64,000 nucleotides of DNA, taken from DAOTXN01 sp034435435 (GTDB lineage: Bacteria; Chloroflexota; Anaerolineae; S140-20). The stretch covers positions 1 to 64,000 of the forward strand of contig DAOTXN010000089.1 in assembly GCA_034435435.1 (NCBI GenBank), written 5' to 3'. Below, in pieces: positions 15,848-24,741 of this stretch; within the stretch, counting starts at the first letter, position 1; every line of letters starts with the position of its first letter. The position numbers were made by a program, and so were the translations under genes. Under the pieces are notes generated by a model. The model ran no database searches. It was not told the origin of the DNA and saw only the letters and a program-made list of their open reading frames with translations.

Positions 15848-15964
15848 CTAGCAGCCTGTCGGAGAACCCTGTCATACAGGGCCTTGTGCCCGTTTTTTGC
15901 TCGTTTTGCGCCCATTTTGGACGCCCACAAGGGGCTAAATTACGTCTCTCCGACAGGCTGCTAG
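15848..15964. mobile_element. MITE-like element, copy 2 (117 bp)
   Basis: Best-preserved copy: left end CTAGCAGCCTGTCGGAGA, right end its exact complement TCTCCGACAGGCTGCTAG. Compared with copy 1 it has 11 extra bases in the centre (an extra TTTTGCTCG-type unit). It ends only a few bases upstream of the ribosome-binding site of the Fe-S operon's first gene. The remaining AT-rich 15965-16130 holds the next gene's promoter. Confidence 0.88.
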
Positions 15965-16082
15965 CGGTGATCCAACCGCCCCTTTGTGCTATCTATAGTA
16001 TAACTGTCTACTGATATTTTGTCAATAGGAAAAATGTCAGTAATTTATGTGACGAATGTTACGAAAACGGAAAGCCATTGGA

Positions 16083-16091
16083 TGATATACT
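16083..16091 (+). promoter_or_regulatory. Extended -10 promoter for the class V aminotransferase
   Basis: TG-A-TATACT, an extended -10, 39 bp before ATG 16131, in an AT-rich stretch. No good -35 at normal spacing. Confidence 0.45.
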
Positions 16092-16130
16092 CAGCGGCAA
16101 GTATCACACCGCGCCAATTGAGGAAAGGGT

Positions 16131-17321
16131 ATGAACAGCGTGACGAATGCGATTCCGATTGACCATGTTCGCGACGGCATCCCCGCGCTGCGCGAATGTA
16201 TCTATCTCAACACCGGCACCTTTGGTCCTTTGCCCACCGTTGTCGCCGAGGAGATCCGCCGGGCTTTTGGCGAAATCGAGCGGCGCGGCACCTTTGCGCC
16301 GCCTGTCTTTCGCGAGCTGGAATTAGAGGGTCTGGAAGCGACCCGCCGCAAAGTCGCCGCGCTGATGCACGCCGCCCCCGACGAAATCGCCTTCACCCAC
16401 AACGTCACCGATGGCATCAATATCGTGTTGCACGGGTTGGACTGGGCGCCAGGGGACGAGGTAATCCTCAGCGACCAAGAGCATCCGGCGGGAACTGTCC
16501 CATGGCTGGCGCTGGCCAAGCGACGTGGAATAGTCGTGCGCGTGCTGCCGGTTGGTTCCGACCCTGACACAATGGTGAGGCAGTTCAAGTCGCTCGTCGG
16601 CCCGCGCACCCGGCTGGCCTGCCTCAGCCACGTCAGTTGTATCAGCGGCACGCGCCTGCCCGTGGCAAAGCTGTGCGCTATCGCCCACCAGGCCGGCGTG
16701 CTGGCGCTGATTGATGGCGCGCACGCCGAGGGCCAGTTCCCCATCGATGTGCCTGCCCTCGGCGCCGATTTCTACTCAGCTTGTGGCCACAAGTGGATTT
16801 TAGGGCCGCAGGGTACGGGCATGTTCTACGTGCGCCGCGAGCGGCTGGAGCAGTTGCGCCCGGCGTGGCTCGGCTGGGGGGTGAACAAACCTTTCGACCG
16901 CGCGGGCATGGCCTACGAATTGGAATCCACTGCCGCTCGTTTTGAGCAGAGCACCCAAGCTTGGCCGCTGTACTTGGCTTTGGGCAAGGCGATTGACTTT
17001 ATTCAGGAAATCGGCCCGGCGAACATCGAAGCGCGGGTGCGCGGGTTGGTGGCCCAATTCCGTAAAATGCTCTCTCAAGTTCCCGGCCTGACTTTTCACA
17101 CCCCTGAAGAATCGGAGCGCTGCGCGGGGTTGCTCACGTGCGCCATCCCCGGTTGGGAGGCCGAGGCGCTCAGCCAACACCTGTGGGAGCGCGGACGTAT
17201 CCTGACCAACACTATCCGCGAGTGGAACGCCGTGCGCTTTTCGGTGGCTTTTTTCAACACCGAGGGCGAGCTGGATGCGGCGGCCAGCGCACTTTTGAAG
17301 GTTGCACGGGGCAACCATTGA
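16131..17321 (+). CDS. Class V aminotransferase (isopenicillin N epimerase / cysteine desulfurase-like)
   Basis: PLP fold type I enzyme, 396 residues. CIYLNTGTFGPLP is the class V N-terminal signature; IAFTHNVTDGINIVL and LSHVSCISGTRLPV bind the cofactor; ALIDGAHAEGQ supplies the Asp; SACGHKWILGPQGTG carries the PLP lysine. The mobile Cys loop of IscS/SufS is not obvious, so sulfur transfer is uncertain; epimerase-like or selenocysteine lyase-like members share this profile. It diverges from the Fe-S operon, with a MITE in between. ATG 16131 has AGGAAAGG upstream. Confidence 0.82.
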   Translation: MNSVTNAIPIDHVRDGIPALRECIYLNTGTFGPLPTVVAEEIRRAFGEIERRGTFAPPVFRELELEGLEATRRKVAALMHAAPDEIAFTHNVTDGINIVLHGLDWAPGDEVILSDQEHPAGTVPWLALAKRRGIVVRVLPVGSDPDTMVRQFKSLVGPRTRLACLSHVSCISGTRLPVAKLCAIAHQAGVLALIDGAHAEGQFPIDVPALGADFYSACGHKWILGPQGTGMFYVRRERLEQLRPAWLGWGVNKPFDRAGMAYELESTAARFEQSTQAWPLYLALGKAIDFIQEIGPANIEARVRGLVAQFRKMLSQVPGLTFHTPEESERCAGLLTCAIPGWEAEALSQHLWERGRILTNTIREWNAVRFSVAFFNTEGELDAAASALLKVARGNH

Positions 17322-17381
17322 CGCCGCTACCGCGCCACGCCCGGGATCCGCGGAACTCCCTGGACGCAGGTAAGCCGTCGT

Positions 17382-18872
17382 TCACACGGATACACCGAGA
17401 TCCTCTACCATCCGCCGAGCGGCCAAGCGGGCAGAGACCAGGGCCGTGGGCATCCCCGTACCGGGATGCGTGCTGGCGCCCACGAAATACAGGTTGTGGT
17501 AGCGGGCATGACGGTTGCCAGGCCGCAAGTAGCCCAGTTGCATCAGGTTGTGACACAGCCCGTGCGTAGAACCCCGGGCCAGGTTGTAACGCTTGTGCCA
17601 CGAAAGCGGCGTAAAGCACGTTTCGAACTTGATGTGCGCTTCCAGGTCGGTGATTCCCAGCAATGCCAGGCGGCGGAACACCGCTTGCCGGGCCTGTTTG
17701 ATCAAGGCCTTCCAATCTTGATCCTGGCGCTCGTTCATATGTCCCACCGGCACAATGGCGATCAGTGTGTCCTCGCCCGTTGGGGCCATGGCCGGATCGA
17801 GCCGGGCCGGGGCATGGATGTACAGGCTGGGGTTGGCCGGAACCGTCAGGTCGCGGATGATCGCCTCAAAGTTGGCGCGGAAATCATCAGCCAGGAACAG
17901 AGTATGCGGACCTAGCTCTGCGTAGGGGCGATCCACTCCCCAGAAAAAGCTGATCACCGAGCACGAGTAGCGCTTGCGGGCCAGTTGTTGAGTATGCCGG
18001 TCAGAAGGCAGCAAATCGTGGTAGACGTAGGGCAGATCGGCGTTGGCGAGGATGGCATCGGCTTCCAGGCGCTGTCCGTCTTGCAAAATCACTCCTTTGG
18101 CGCGTCGGCCGTTCAACTCGATTCGTTTCACCGACGTGTTGAAAGCAAACTCCACTCCGGCCTGTTGGGCGATCTCTACCAGCGCTTCTACCACACGGTA
18201 CATGCCGCCTTTGGGATACCACACCCCGTGCGCCATCTCGGTGTAGGGCATCATGGAAAAGGTGGCCGGGGCCTCGAACGGACTCAGCCCCATGTACACG
18301 TCCTGAAAGGTGAAGGCAGATTTCAGGCGCGGCTCGTCGAAATAGGCCGCCATGCGCCCGTAATGCCGGGAAAGCGGCTTCAGACTAAACAGCAAGGGCA
18401 GGTTGCGCAGGGCGAAGAACTCGCGCGCGGTGCGAAAGTCACGGTTGACCAGATGTTGCATGGCCTGATGGTAATGCCGGTGTCCCTCGTCCATGTAACG
18501 CAGAAAACCCTGAAAACTGTCTGGCTCGATAGCTTCCAATTGGTCCTGCATCGTCTTCATATCCGAAGTGAGCGCCAGGCGGCTGCCATCGTCAAAGATC
18601 AGGCGGTAAGTGGGATCCACCCGCTGGAGGTCGAGCATCTCGTGCAGCGGGGTCCCCAGAGAGGCGAACTCGTCCTCGAACACGTGCGGCATAATAAAGA
18701 GAGTGGGGCCGCTGTCAAAGTGGTGCCCGCTGCGACTGAAGCGGTCGCAGCGCCCGCCGGGACGGGGGTTCTTTTCGAGCACGGTGACGTGCAGGCCGCG
18801 TTGGGCCAGGTGGGCTGCGGCGGCAATGCCGCCCAGCCCGGCGCCGATAACGAGAATAGAGGTCTGTTTCAT
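17382..18872 (-). CDS. crtI: Phytoene desaturase-like FAD enzyme (CrtI family)
   Basis: Carotenoid pathway desaturase, 496 residues. N-terminal FAD motif LVIGAGLGGIAAAAHLAQRG, followed by EKNPRPGGRC and FDSGPTLFIMP, which are CrtI signatures, and a C-terminal flavin motif LYFVGASTHPGTGMPTAL. Would introduce double bases-conjugating desaturations into phytoene or a related C30/C40 substrate at the membrane; the exact number of steps is not readable. It follows the crtB-like gene by 4 bp and is co-transcribed with it. Confidence 0.9.
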   Translation of the reverse strand: MKQTSILVIGAGLGGIAAAAHLAQRGLHVTVLEKNPRPGGRCDRFSRSGHHFDSGPTLFIMPHVFEDEFASLGTPLHEMLDLQRVDPTYRLIFDDGSRLALTSDMKTMQDQLEAIEPDSFQGFLRYMDEGHRHYHQAMQHLVNRDFRTAREFFALRNLPLLFSLKPLSRHYGRMAAYFDEPRLKSAFTFQDVYMGLSPFEAPATFSMMPYTEMAHGVWYPKGGMYRVVEALVEIAQQAGVEFAFNTSVKRIELNGRRAKGVILQDGQRLEADAILANADLPYVYHDLLPSDRHTQQLARKRYSCSVISFFWGVDRPYAELGPHTLFLADDFRANFEAIIRDLTVPANPSLYIHAPARLDPAMAPTGEDTLIAIVPVGHMNERQDQDWKALIKQARQAVFRRLALLGITDLEAHIKFETCFTPLSWHKRYNLARGSTHGLCHNLMQLGYLRPGNRHARYHNLYFVGASTHPGTGMPTALVSARLAARRMVEDLGVSV

Positions 18873-18876
18873 ATTT

Positions 18877-19800
18877 TCACCTGACGGTTAAAGCCGACGA
18901 GACAGGAGCAGGCCGGCGATATTTGAGCGCCAGCCACAGCGCCCGACCCATCATCTCTAGCCCGCGGCTGCGGCCTTTGCGCTCGGGATAACAAGCCCTC
19001 AGCAAATAGCCCTCGCGCTCGATGCAATCGAGCACCATCTCAAAACGATGGATATAAGCATAGCCGGCGATCCGGCAGCGCAGGTTCTCCACCCGGGCCA
19101 GATAATACCTGCCGGCCCGGAAGCAGGCGCGCGCCTGGTGTACCTGCTCCTTCACCCAATCTCGATAGGCCCGACTCTCCACGTCCCAGGGAGCCAGGCC
19201 GTGGGCGACCACCACCTCGCGGGGGACGTTGTAATAACCTGTTTGGGCATCGTCTAGCGCATCGCGCAGCATGTGAGTGATGTGCGCTCCGGTGACGGCC
19301 AGGTAACGCGTCTCGCCGTGAGGCGAGGCGCAATTGTGGCCGATAAAGTAATGCAGGGCCTCTGTCACCGCCGTTGCCAGCCAGCGAGTATAGTCATTCA
19401 ATTCGCGTTGGGAGATCAGCCGCCCACGCCGGTCAGCGTCGAAGGCCATGACGGCCATCATATTGCGAATGTAGGTTTGCAGCCCGCTGTTCTTTTCTGT
19501 ATCCTGCTGGATCAGGTCTGCCAGCAGGCGCTCTTCTGGAGTCAGATCGACCAGCGCATCTCCGCGATAGCCGCTTTTCACCAGGGCCTGCTGGCGCTTG
19601 ACAAAAGCCAGTCGCTCGGTTCGCGGGCGCGCCTCCTGATCGAGCCAATCGTCCACCCAGCGAAAGTAGGCATAAGCCCGGAAGGCCCCGTCAGTCAGCC
19701 CGCGATCTACCAGGAAGCGAATCGTGTAATAGGTCTGTTTGCTGGCGGCGCGAGTAATGGCAGCCGCCAAAGCCGGGTCGGAAATGTGATGGTATGCCAT
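18877..19800 (-). CDS. crtB: Squalene/phytoene synthase family protein
   Basis: Trans-isoprenyl diphosphate synthase. Aspartate motif 1 is RWVDDWLDQEA (about residue 49), motif 2 is RDALDDAQTGYYN (about 190), the Mg-PPi binding pair of this family. It condenses two prenyl diphosphates, GGPP to phytoene if CrtB or FPP to a C30 product. Start ATG 19800 (MAYHHISD) is preferred over an upstream start at 19881 because homologues begin near here and a GAGG site precedes it. Directly upstream of the crtI-like gene. A smaller divergence in motif 1 (DDxLD) is normal for this clade, so activity is plausible. Confidence 0.85.
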   Translation of the reverse strand: MAYHHISDPALAAAITRAASKQTYYTIRFLVDRGLTDGAFRAYAYFRWVDDWLDQEARPRTERLAFVKRQQALVKSGYRGDALVDLTPEERLLADLIQQDTEKNSGLQTYIRNMMAVMAFDADRRGRLISQRELNDYTRWLATAVTEALHYFIGHNCASPHGETRYLAVTGAHITHMLRDALDDAQTGYYNVPREVVVAHGLAPWDVESRAYRDWVKEQVHQARACFRAGRYYLARVENLRCRIAGYAYIHRFEMVLDCIEREGYLLRACYPERKGRSRGLEMMGRALWLALKYRRPAPVSSALTVR

Positions 19801-19975
19801 GTTTTCCTCAATAACAGTTTTTGTGCAACCAGCAACAGGATACAAGAAAAGCGATGGTGTTTCCTGCCTCCTAGCCAGCATTTAGCTGACAACAGGTTGT
19901 CGGGCGTCGGGAAACATCAAGTGAAGCAAGGAAGAAGCGGGGGGGTCTTGTCTGACAAGGGGTCAGGATATGGTT

Positions 19976-20296
19976 CTAGTCCTCATTTTGATCTTGCAGC
20001 AAATCGGCGACGCGGCTGTCTTCTAGCGCGTCTTGTGCTGCCTCGTCGCGGGCGGACTGCGTAATGCGCGACGAGGCGGGAGGAGATGGCGGCGATTGCG
20101 ACGCCAACGCTGGCCTGATGGCGCCCTCGGTGACCTCGGGGCGTTCTTGACGGTCACGTGGCGCTTCGGTCACTTGAGCTCGCGCCGACGGAGGGGCTTC
20201 CTCCTCGGTCTGCGGAGATGGCTGGGAACGATAGCGCCGAGGGCCGCGGGCCTGGGCGATTAACAGCGTTTTGATTTTACTCAGCAAGCTACTCAT
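19976..20296 (-). CDS. Hypothetical disordered Pro/Ser/Glu-rich protein
   Basis: About 106 residues: short amphipathic N-terminus (SSLLSKIKTLLIAQARGPRR), then low-complexity Pro/Glu/Ala/Arg sequence ending in acidic RVADLLQDQNED. ATG 20296 has a CGAGGA site 7 nt upstream; it lies 8 bp downstream of the SH3-like gene and probably shares its transcript. No function recognised; it could be an unimportant reading frame. Confidence 0.5.
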   Translation of the reverse strand: MSSLLSKIKTLLIAQARGPRRYRSQPSPQTEEEAPPSARAQVTEAPRDRQERPEVTEGAIRPALASQSPPSPPASSRITQSARDEAAQDALEDSRVADLLQDQNED

Positions 20297-20309
20297 ACTC
20301 ATTCCTCGC

Positions 20310-20750
20310 TCATTGACCGGCAGTTAACAGTTGGCGACCGTCGCGGCTGTGGTCGGCGGTCCAACCCTCGTAGCCTTGATGTTCTACGCGCCACCAACAC
20401 AGCCCGTCACGAATCTCTGGGCCGCCCTTGACGTTTATCCTGTCATTCATCTCTAAATAGTGAATTGCATCCTGCGCGTCATTTTTGTCCACATAGCCCG
20501 GCGAGCGGCGCATATGTACCGAGGGATAAATGACCTGGGCGGGCTTGCCCACGGCGATCTGCGGCTGGCACGGGACAATGGCCGTGCCGGGGGATATTGC
20601 GCCCTGTGCTGCCGCTGGCGGGTGCACAAGAGACGTCGGAATGGGTTCGACGCCTGCGCCGGCAGGCGAAAAAAGAATGACGATCAGGCCGATAAAAAGC
20701 AAAAGCAGCACAAACGGGACTGCACAACCTGACTCGGAGCGGCGGGCCAT
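20310..20750 (-). CDS. Membrane-anchored SH3-like domain protein
   Basis: 146 residues. Residues 10-32 form one transmembrane or uncleaved signal segment (AVPFVLLLLFIGLIVILFS). After a Pro/Ala-rich spacer, VIYPSVHMRRSPGY, AIHYLEMNDRINVKGGPEI and LCWWRVEHQGYEGWTAD match bacterial SH3 domains, which commonly bind cell-wall peptide. Start ATG 20750 has GAGGCG before it. Divergent from the lipoprotein gene at 20932. Confidence 0.75.
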   Translation of the reverse strand: MARRSESGCAVPFVLLLLFIGLIVILFSPAGAGVEPIPTSLVHPPAAAQGAISPGTAIVPCQPQIAVGKPAQVIYPSVHMRRSPGYVDKNDAQDAIHYLEMNDRINVKGGPEIRDGLCWWRVEHQGYEGWTADHSRDGRQLLTAGQ

Positions 20751-20859
20751 TTTTCGCCTCCTGAGTATTTGCGGGTAGGGCTGCCTAATGTCTGCAACCG
20801 AGTATATCATTGAGCGCACAAAGCTGCAAGTTGGGCGGAAACGGCGTCGTTGTGCGTCT

Positions 20860-20888
20860 TTGGCAAGTTGACCGAATCGGGGTATAAT
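20860..20888 (+). promoter_or_regulatory. Sigma-70 promoter for the lipoprotein-glycosyltransferase operon
   Basis: TTGGCA (20860-20865), 17-bp spacer, TATAAT (20883-20888); predicted start near 20895, about 37 nt before the TTG start codon. Confidence 0.75.
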
Positions 20889-20931
20889 CTCGCCCGGCCT
20901 ATGCCATTTTGAACGGGGAGGCACAATTCTT

Positions 20932-22176
20932 TTGAAAACGAAATGCACGAGCTGGACCCTATTGGCGCTTTCTCTGACCCTCCTGTTATTCCTGAGTAGT
21001 TGTGGTCGCAAGCCATTGCTGTACGGAGTCAAGTTCTCCGACAACCATATCACCCCCAATGCCGATGGCGACACTGACATCACTAGAATCCAATACAGCT
21101 TGGGACGCAGCGCCGAATTATCCATCTATTTTATCGGCCCGGATGGCGCGCATCACTATTTCCGCGACCACGAGCCACGCGCGCTGCGCCAGGGCTACGA
21201 GGTGTTTTTTGGCGGCGTCATCAATGACCGTATGTTGCCCGATGGAGAGTATGAATGGGTGATGGAGGCCGTCGCCGCCGACGGCCAGCAGGCCCAGGCG
21301 CAGGGTCAATTGACCATCAGTGAAGCCGACACGGTGTTCCCGGAAATCAGCCAGTTTACCTTGCACCCCCCTGTCTTTACACCCAACCGCGACGGCATCA
21401 GCGACCGGGTGCGTATGAATTTGTATGTCCAAAAGGACGTGGAAAAGCTTCAGGTCTACCTGCTGGGCGAGGATGGCGTGCGTTATCCGGTGGAAGAAGA
21501 ACCCGGCCTGCGTAAGCCGGGTGAACGGGGTCTGCACACCTACGATTACGACGCCGGCGTAGACCTGGGGGCCGAACCTCCCCCCGACGGCGCCTACACG
21601 GTCTACGCCGTGGCGCAAGACGCAGTCGGCCAGCGGCACGTCGTGACGAACACGTTGACCATCGCGGGCGGGGGCGTGCCCAAAGCCGAAATCCTCGAAG
21701 CGCACGTCAATTGGTCGTCGTCATCGGTGCTCTTGGGCAGCACGTTGTGCTTTACGCTGACGGTGGACAATTATGGCCCGGCGCCCATCCGCACCAGCGG
21801 GCCGCCGCCCGGCGCGTTGTACGAAAGCGATCCCGCCGAGTTGTACGAGGGCGACCAAAATTTTAACACCCTGGGCTATTCCGAAGAATCGGGCGCGTGG
21901 CGCATCGGCATCAATTACGACACCAGCAAGCGCGACTATCCGTTCCGCTGGGCCGTGGGCGAACCGGACCAGTTAGAGATTGTCCAACAAGAAGGCCAGA
22001 CCTTTTACTATCTGCCGGCCGGCGCGCGGGGACGGGTATATGGGTGCATCCGCTTGCTCAGCGAGCCGCCGCGCAACCCGCTTTATTTCTGGGCCGGCCT
22101 GATCCACGAGGACGTCGAGATCAGCGACGTCAACAACCGGGTAGACCCAGAGTGGATCACAATCCAGGCGCCCTGA
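20932..22176 (+). CDS. Lipoprotein with FlgD/CHU_C-like Ig repeats
   Basis: 414 residues with a lipoprotein signal (LLALSLTLLLFLSSCG, lipobox LSSC). Two similar modules follow, each opening with TPNADGDTD- or TPNRDGISD-type motifs and ending in a PDGEYEW / PDGAYTVYA turn, as in FlgD-type or gliding-motility C-terminal Ig-like domains. The C-terminal 170 residues are a further beta-rich domain of unknown role. TTG 20932 is the start because a GGGGAGG site lies 10 nt upstream. Extracellular, membrane-anchored; partner of the glycosyltransferase one base downstream is not clear. Confidence 0.75.
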   Translation: MKTKCTSWTLLALSLTLLLFLSSCGRKPLLYGVKFSDNHITPNADGDTDITRIQYSLGRSAELSIYFIGPDGAHHYFRDHEPRALRQGYEVFFGGVINDRMLPDGEYEWVMEAVAADGQQAQAQGQLTISEADTVFPEISQFTLHPPVFTPNRDGISDRVRMNLYVQKDVEKLQVYLLGEDGVRYPVEEEPGLRKPGERGLHTYDYDAGVDLGAEPPPDGAYTVYAVAQDAVGQRHVVTNTLTIAGGGVPKAEILEAHVNWSSSSVLLGSTLCFTLTVDNYGPAPIRTSGPPPGALYESDPAELYEGDQNFNTLGYSEESGAWRIGINYDTSKRDYPFRWAVGEPDQLEIVQQEGQTFYYLPAGARGRVYGCIRLLSEPPRNPLYFWAGLIHEDVEISDVNNRVDPEWITIQAP

Positions 22177-22177
22177 A

Positions 22178-23119
22178 ATGCCCGACGTGAGCGTGCTGGT
22201 TGTCAACTGGAACGTGCGCGACCTGTTGCGCGCCTGTCTATGCTCGGTCCTGGCCGATTTTTCGCACGCCGGTTTAGAGGCCGACGTGTGGGTGGTAGAC
22301 AATGCCAGCGCCGACGACAGCGCCGGGATGGTTCGCGCCGAGTTTCCGCAGGTGCATCTGTTGGCCAGCCCGGAGAACCGGGGCTTTGCCGGGGGTAATA
22401 ACCTGGCCTTGCGTCAAATAGCCAGGGGCGTTCCCCCGCGCTACGTATGGCTGCTCAACCCCGATACCCAGGTGCGGCCGGGGGCGCTGCACACGCTGGT
22501 TGATTTTATGGACCGCCACCCCCGGGTGGGGGTGGCCGGGGCGCGGCTTTTTTACAGCGACGGGCGCTTTCAGCACAGCGCCTTTGGCTTTCCTGGCTTG
22601 TGGCAAATCCTGTTCGACCTGTTTCCACTGCCCGCCCGGTTATACGACACACGCCTCAACGGGCGCTACCCAAAGGAGTGGTACGAGCGCGGGAAACCTT
22701 TTGCCATCGATCATCCATTGGGCGCGGCGATGATGGTGCGCTGGGAAACGACACAGGACGTGGGTCTGTTTGACGAGGCCTTTCACATGTACTGCGAAGA
22801 GATCGACTGGTGCATGCGCATCCGGCGGGCCGGGTGGGAGATTTTTTGCGTACCCCAGGCCGAGGTGGTTCACCACGAGGGGCAGAGCACGCAGCAGATA
22901 CGCAGTGCGTCGTTTGTGAATCTTTGGCGCAGCCGGCGACGCTTGTACGACAAGCACTATCATCCACTCAAACGCTGGCTGGCCAGGCAGTGGGTGCGGG
23001 CCGGGATGGAGCGCCAGTTGCGCGCAACACGCCAACAGGCAGCATCAGGCCAATTGGATGAACATGAGGCCGCGGCGCGTCTACAGGCTTGGGTGGGAGG
23101 GCTGGACTGTTTCAAATAA
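22178..23119 (+). CDS. Family 2 glycosyltransferase (rhamnosyltransferase-like)
   Basis: GT-A glycosyltransferase: VSVLVVNWNVRDLLRACL start, nucleotide-sugar residues VVDNASADDS, NRGFAGGNNLALR, and WLLNPDTQVRPG (DxD-like). Later FHMYCEEIDWCMRIRRAGWEI is the ED acceptor motif of GT2 polymer enzymes. No membrane anchor. It probably adds a sugar to a surface polysaccharide or glycolipid. It begins 1 nt after the lipoprotein stop, so they are translationally coupled. Confidence 0.88.
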   Translation: MPDVSVLVVNWNVRDLLRACLCSVLADFSHAGLEADVWVVDNASADDSAGMVRAEFPQVHLLASPENRGFAGGNNLALRQIARGVPPRYVWLLNPDTQVRPGALHTLVDFMDRHPRVGVAGARLFYSDGRFQHSAFGFPGLWQILFDLFPLPARLYDTRLNGRYPKEWYERGKPFAIDHPLGAAMMVRWETTQDVGLFDEAFHMYCEEIDWCMRIRRAGWEIFCVPQAEVVHHEGQSTQQIRSASFVNLWRSRRRLYDKHYHPLKRWLARQWVRAGMERQLRATRQQAASGQLDEHEAAARLQAWVGGLDCFK

Positions 23120-23122
23120 AAA

Positions 23123-23163
23123 GGTGAGAGCGAGACCTGTGGCCTCGCTCTCACTTAAAATTT
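23123..23163 (+). terminator. Terminator-like hairpin after the glycosyltransferase
   Basis: GTGAGAGCGAG / CTCGCTCTCAC, 11 bp with a 9-nt loop, right after the stop at 23119, followed by TTAAAATTT. The U-run is imperfect. The rest of the gap to 23352 shows no gene. Confidence 0.65.
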
Positions 23164-23351
23164 CGGCTCCCTATCAGACAATCGTCAACGGCTCTGCTCT
23201 CATATCCTTGCGGGGAAAGGGGGGAAACGTTTGACAACCGTTTCTTCAAGTTTCGGTTGGTAAATAAGGGTTTTTTGGTGATAGGGAACCCCTGCTACTC
23301 GATCATAGCATAGCACAGTTTTCCTCGTTTGTCCGTAAAGAACGCGTAAAA

Positions 23352-24134
23352 ATGACCCTGATTGCCGTCATTTTGACCAAGAACGAAGTGCACAATATCG
23401 TAGCTTGCATCGAAAGCCTGGCCTGGGCCGACGAAATCGTCGTATTTGATTCTTTTTCCGACGACCAGACGACCGAGCTGGCCGCCGCCGCCGGCGCGTG
23501 CGTAATCCAACATCCCTTCCAAAACTTTGCCCAACAGCGCAACGCCGCGCTCGACGCCGTCGAGGGATCGGTCACAGGATCGCTCGACGATTTGTGGGTC
23601 TTGTTTGTAGACGCCGACGAGCGTGGGACGCCCGATCTGGGCCGGGAAATCCGGCAGGTGATTCAACGCGCCGACGTGAATGGGTGGTGGGCGCCGCGCC
23701 ACAATTATATTTTCGGGCGGCTCACGCGGGGAGCGGGCTATTATCCCGACTATCAGATGCGCTTGCTGCGGGGCGGGTGCGGGCGCTACGAACGCCCGGC
23801 CTCGGAAATCGTGGCGCTAAAGGGGGCCGATGGCTATCTGACCCAAGCCCTGCTGCACTTTAATTACGAGACGGTGGCTCAGTTCCACGCCAAACAGCGC
23901 GCCCGCGAGGTCTTTGAAGCGACTACGTTGCATCGCCAGGGTGTGAGGCCCCGCCCGCACACCTTTGTGTTGCAACCCGTGCGCCAGTTCTGGTGGCGTT
24001 ACGTCACACTCAAGGGGTATCGAGACGGCTGGCACGGTCTGCGCTTGTGTCTGTTGCTGGCGTATTATTTCGGTTGGCGAAATTATTGGCGTCTGCGAGC
24101 TATGCTCAAGTCGGGCGAGTTGCCAGGAGATTGA
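23352..24134 (+). CDS. Family 2 glycosyltransferase (WaaE/KdtX-like)
   Basis: 260 residues. MTLIAVILTKNEVHNI, CIESLAWADEIVVFDSFSDD and WVLFVDADER are the start, nucleotide pocket and DxD of WaaE-type GT2 enzymes, which act on lipid A core or other lipid-linked sugars. C-terminal QPVRQFWWRYVTLKGYRDGWHGL followed by LCLLLAYYFGWRNYW is the membrane-associated end usual in this group. Only a weak ribosome-binding site precedes ATG 23352. It ends just before the promoter of the HNH gene. Confidence 0.87.
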   Translation: MTLIAVILTKNEVHNIVACIESLAWADEIVVFDSFSDDQTTELAAAAGACVIQHPFQNFAQQRNAALDAVEGSVTGSLDDLWVLFVDADERGTPDLGREIRQVIQRADVNGWWAPRHNYIFGRLTRGAGYYPDYQMRLLRGGCGRYERPASEIVALKGADGYLTQALLHFNYETVAQFHAKQRAREVFEATTLHRQGVRPRPHTFVLQPVRQFWWRYVTLKGYRDGWHGLRLCLLLAYYFGWRNYWRLRAMLKSGELPGD

Positions 24135-24159
24135 CCAGAGCGAACCTTTGTGCTATACT
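24131..24159 (+). promoter_or_regulatory. Sigma-70 promoter giving a leaderless HNH transcript
   Basis: TTGACC (24131-24136), 17-bp spacer, TATACT (24154-24159). A start point 7-8 nt past the -10 falls on the ATG at 24167, so the mRNA would have no leader; no ribosome-binding site is present. Confidence 0.75.
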
Positions 24160-24166
24160 GCTGGAT

Positions 24167-24670
24167 ATGAACAGACCTGTGTTGCTGCTCAACGCCAACT
24201 ATGAGCCGATTCACGTCTGCAACACCCGGCGTGCGATGGGTTTGCTAATGACGCACAAGGCAGAAATTATCTTGAATGGTCGCGGTGTCATCCACGCTGC
24301 CGCCAGCACATTTCTGCGCCCGTCGGTCATGCGGCTGTCGTACATGGTGCATCGCCCGCGTCCCCGCATCAAGTTGACAAAAAAGGAGATTCTGCGCCGC
24401 GACAACTATATCTGCCAGTATTGCGGTCAAGAGAGCGCGCACATGACCGTGGACCACGTGCTCCCGCGCCGCCTGGGCGGCGCCCACTGGTGGGACAATC
24501 TGGTGGCGGCGTGCCCGGCCTGCAACCATCGCAAGGGCGGCAAAACGCTGGCTCAGGCTCGTATGACGTTGCTGCGCCAGCCACGTGAACCCCTCCCTAC
24601 GGCTGATTATCTATTTGGGCGCTATCTGGAGCAGAACGGCGAGTGGGGCAGTTATCTGCAAGGTTGGTAG
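24167..24670 (+). CDS. HNH endonuclease domain protein
   Basis: 167 residues from MNRPVLLLNANYEPIHVCN, the beginning of a conserved HNH family. The HNH core has two zinc knuckles CQYCG and CPACN and catalytic VDHVLPRRLGG, NLVAACPACNHRKGG. Such stand-alone proteins are common in Chloroflexi and Cyanobacteria and of unknown target; no adjacent modification gene is seen. A start at 23993 is rejected because it overlaps the previous gene by 140 bp. A strong terminator follows 42 bp after the stop. Confidence 0.87.
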   Translation: MNRPVLLLNANYEPIHVCNTRRAMGLLMTHKAEIILNGRGVIHAAASTFLRPSVMRLSYMVHRPRPRIKLTKKEILRRDNYICQYCGQESAHMTVDHVLPRRLGGAHWWDNLVAACPACNHRKGGKTLAQARMTLLRQPREPLPTADYLFGRYLEQNGEWGSYLQGW

Positions 24671-24712
24671 ATCCTTGGCTGCGCTCAGAATGACAATGAG
24701 AAGAAGCAAGCG

Positions 24713-24741
24713 ACGGGGCGCTCAGACGCCCCGTTTTCTTT
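24713..24741 (+). terminator. Rho-independent terminator of the HNH gene
   Basis: ACGGGGCG, 6-nt loop, CGCCCCGT, then TTTCTTTT. It overlaps the last codons of the convergent phosphatase gene. Confidence 0.8.

Noticed and set aside
16131..17321. Class V aminotransferase considered as a selenocysteine lyase or SufS linked to the selenoprotein
   Set aside because: No typical catalytic Cys loop could be identified, and it is 8 kb away on the other strand; only the broad family is safe.
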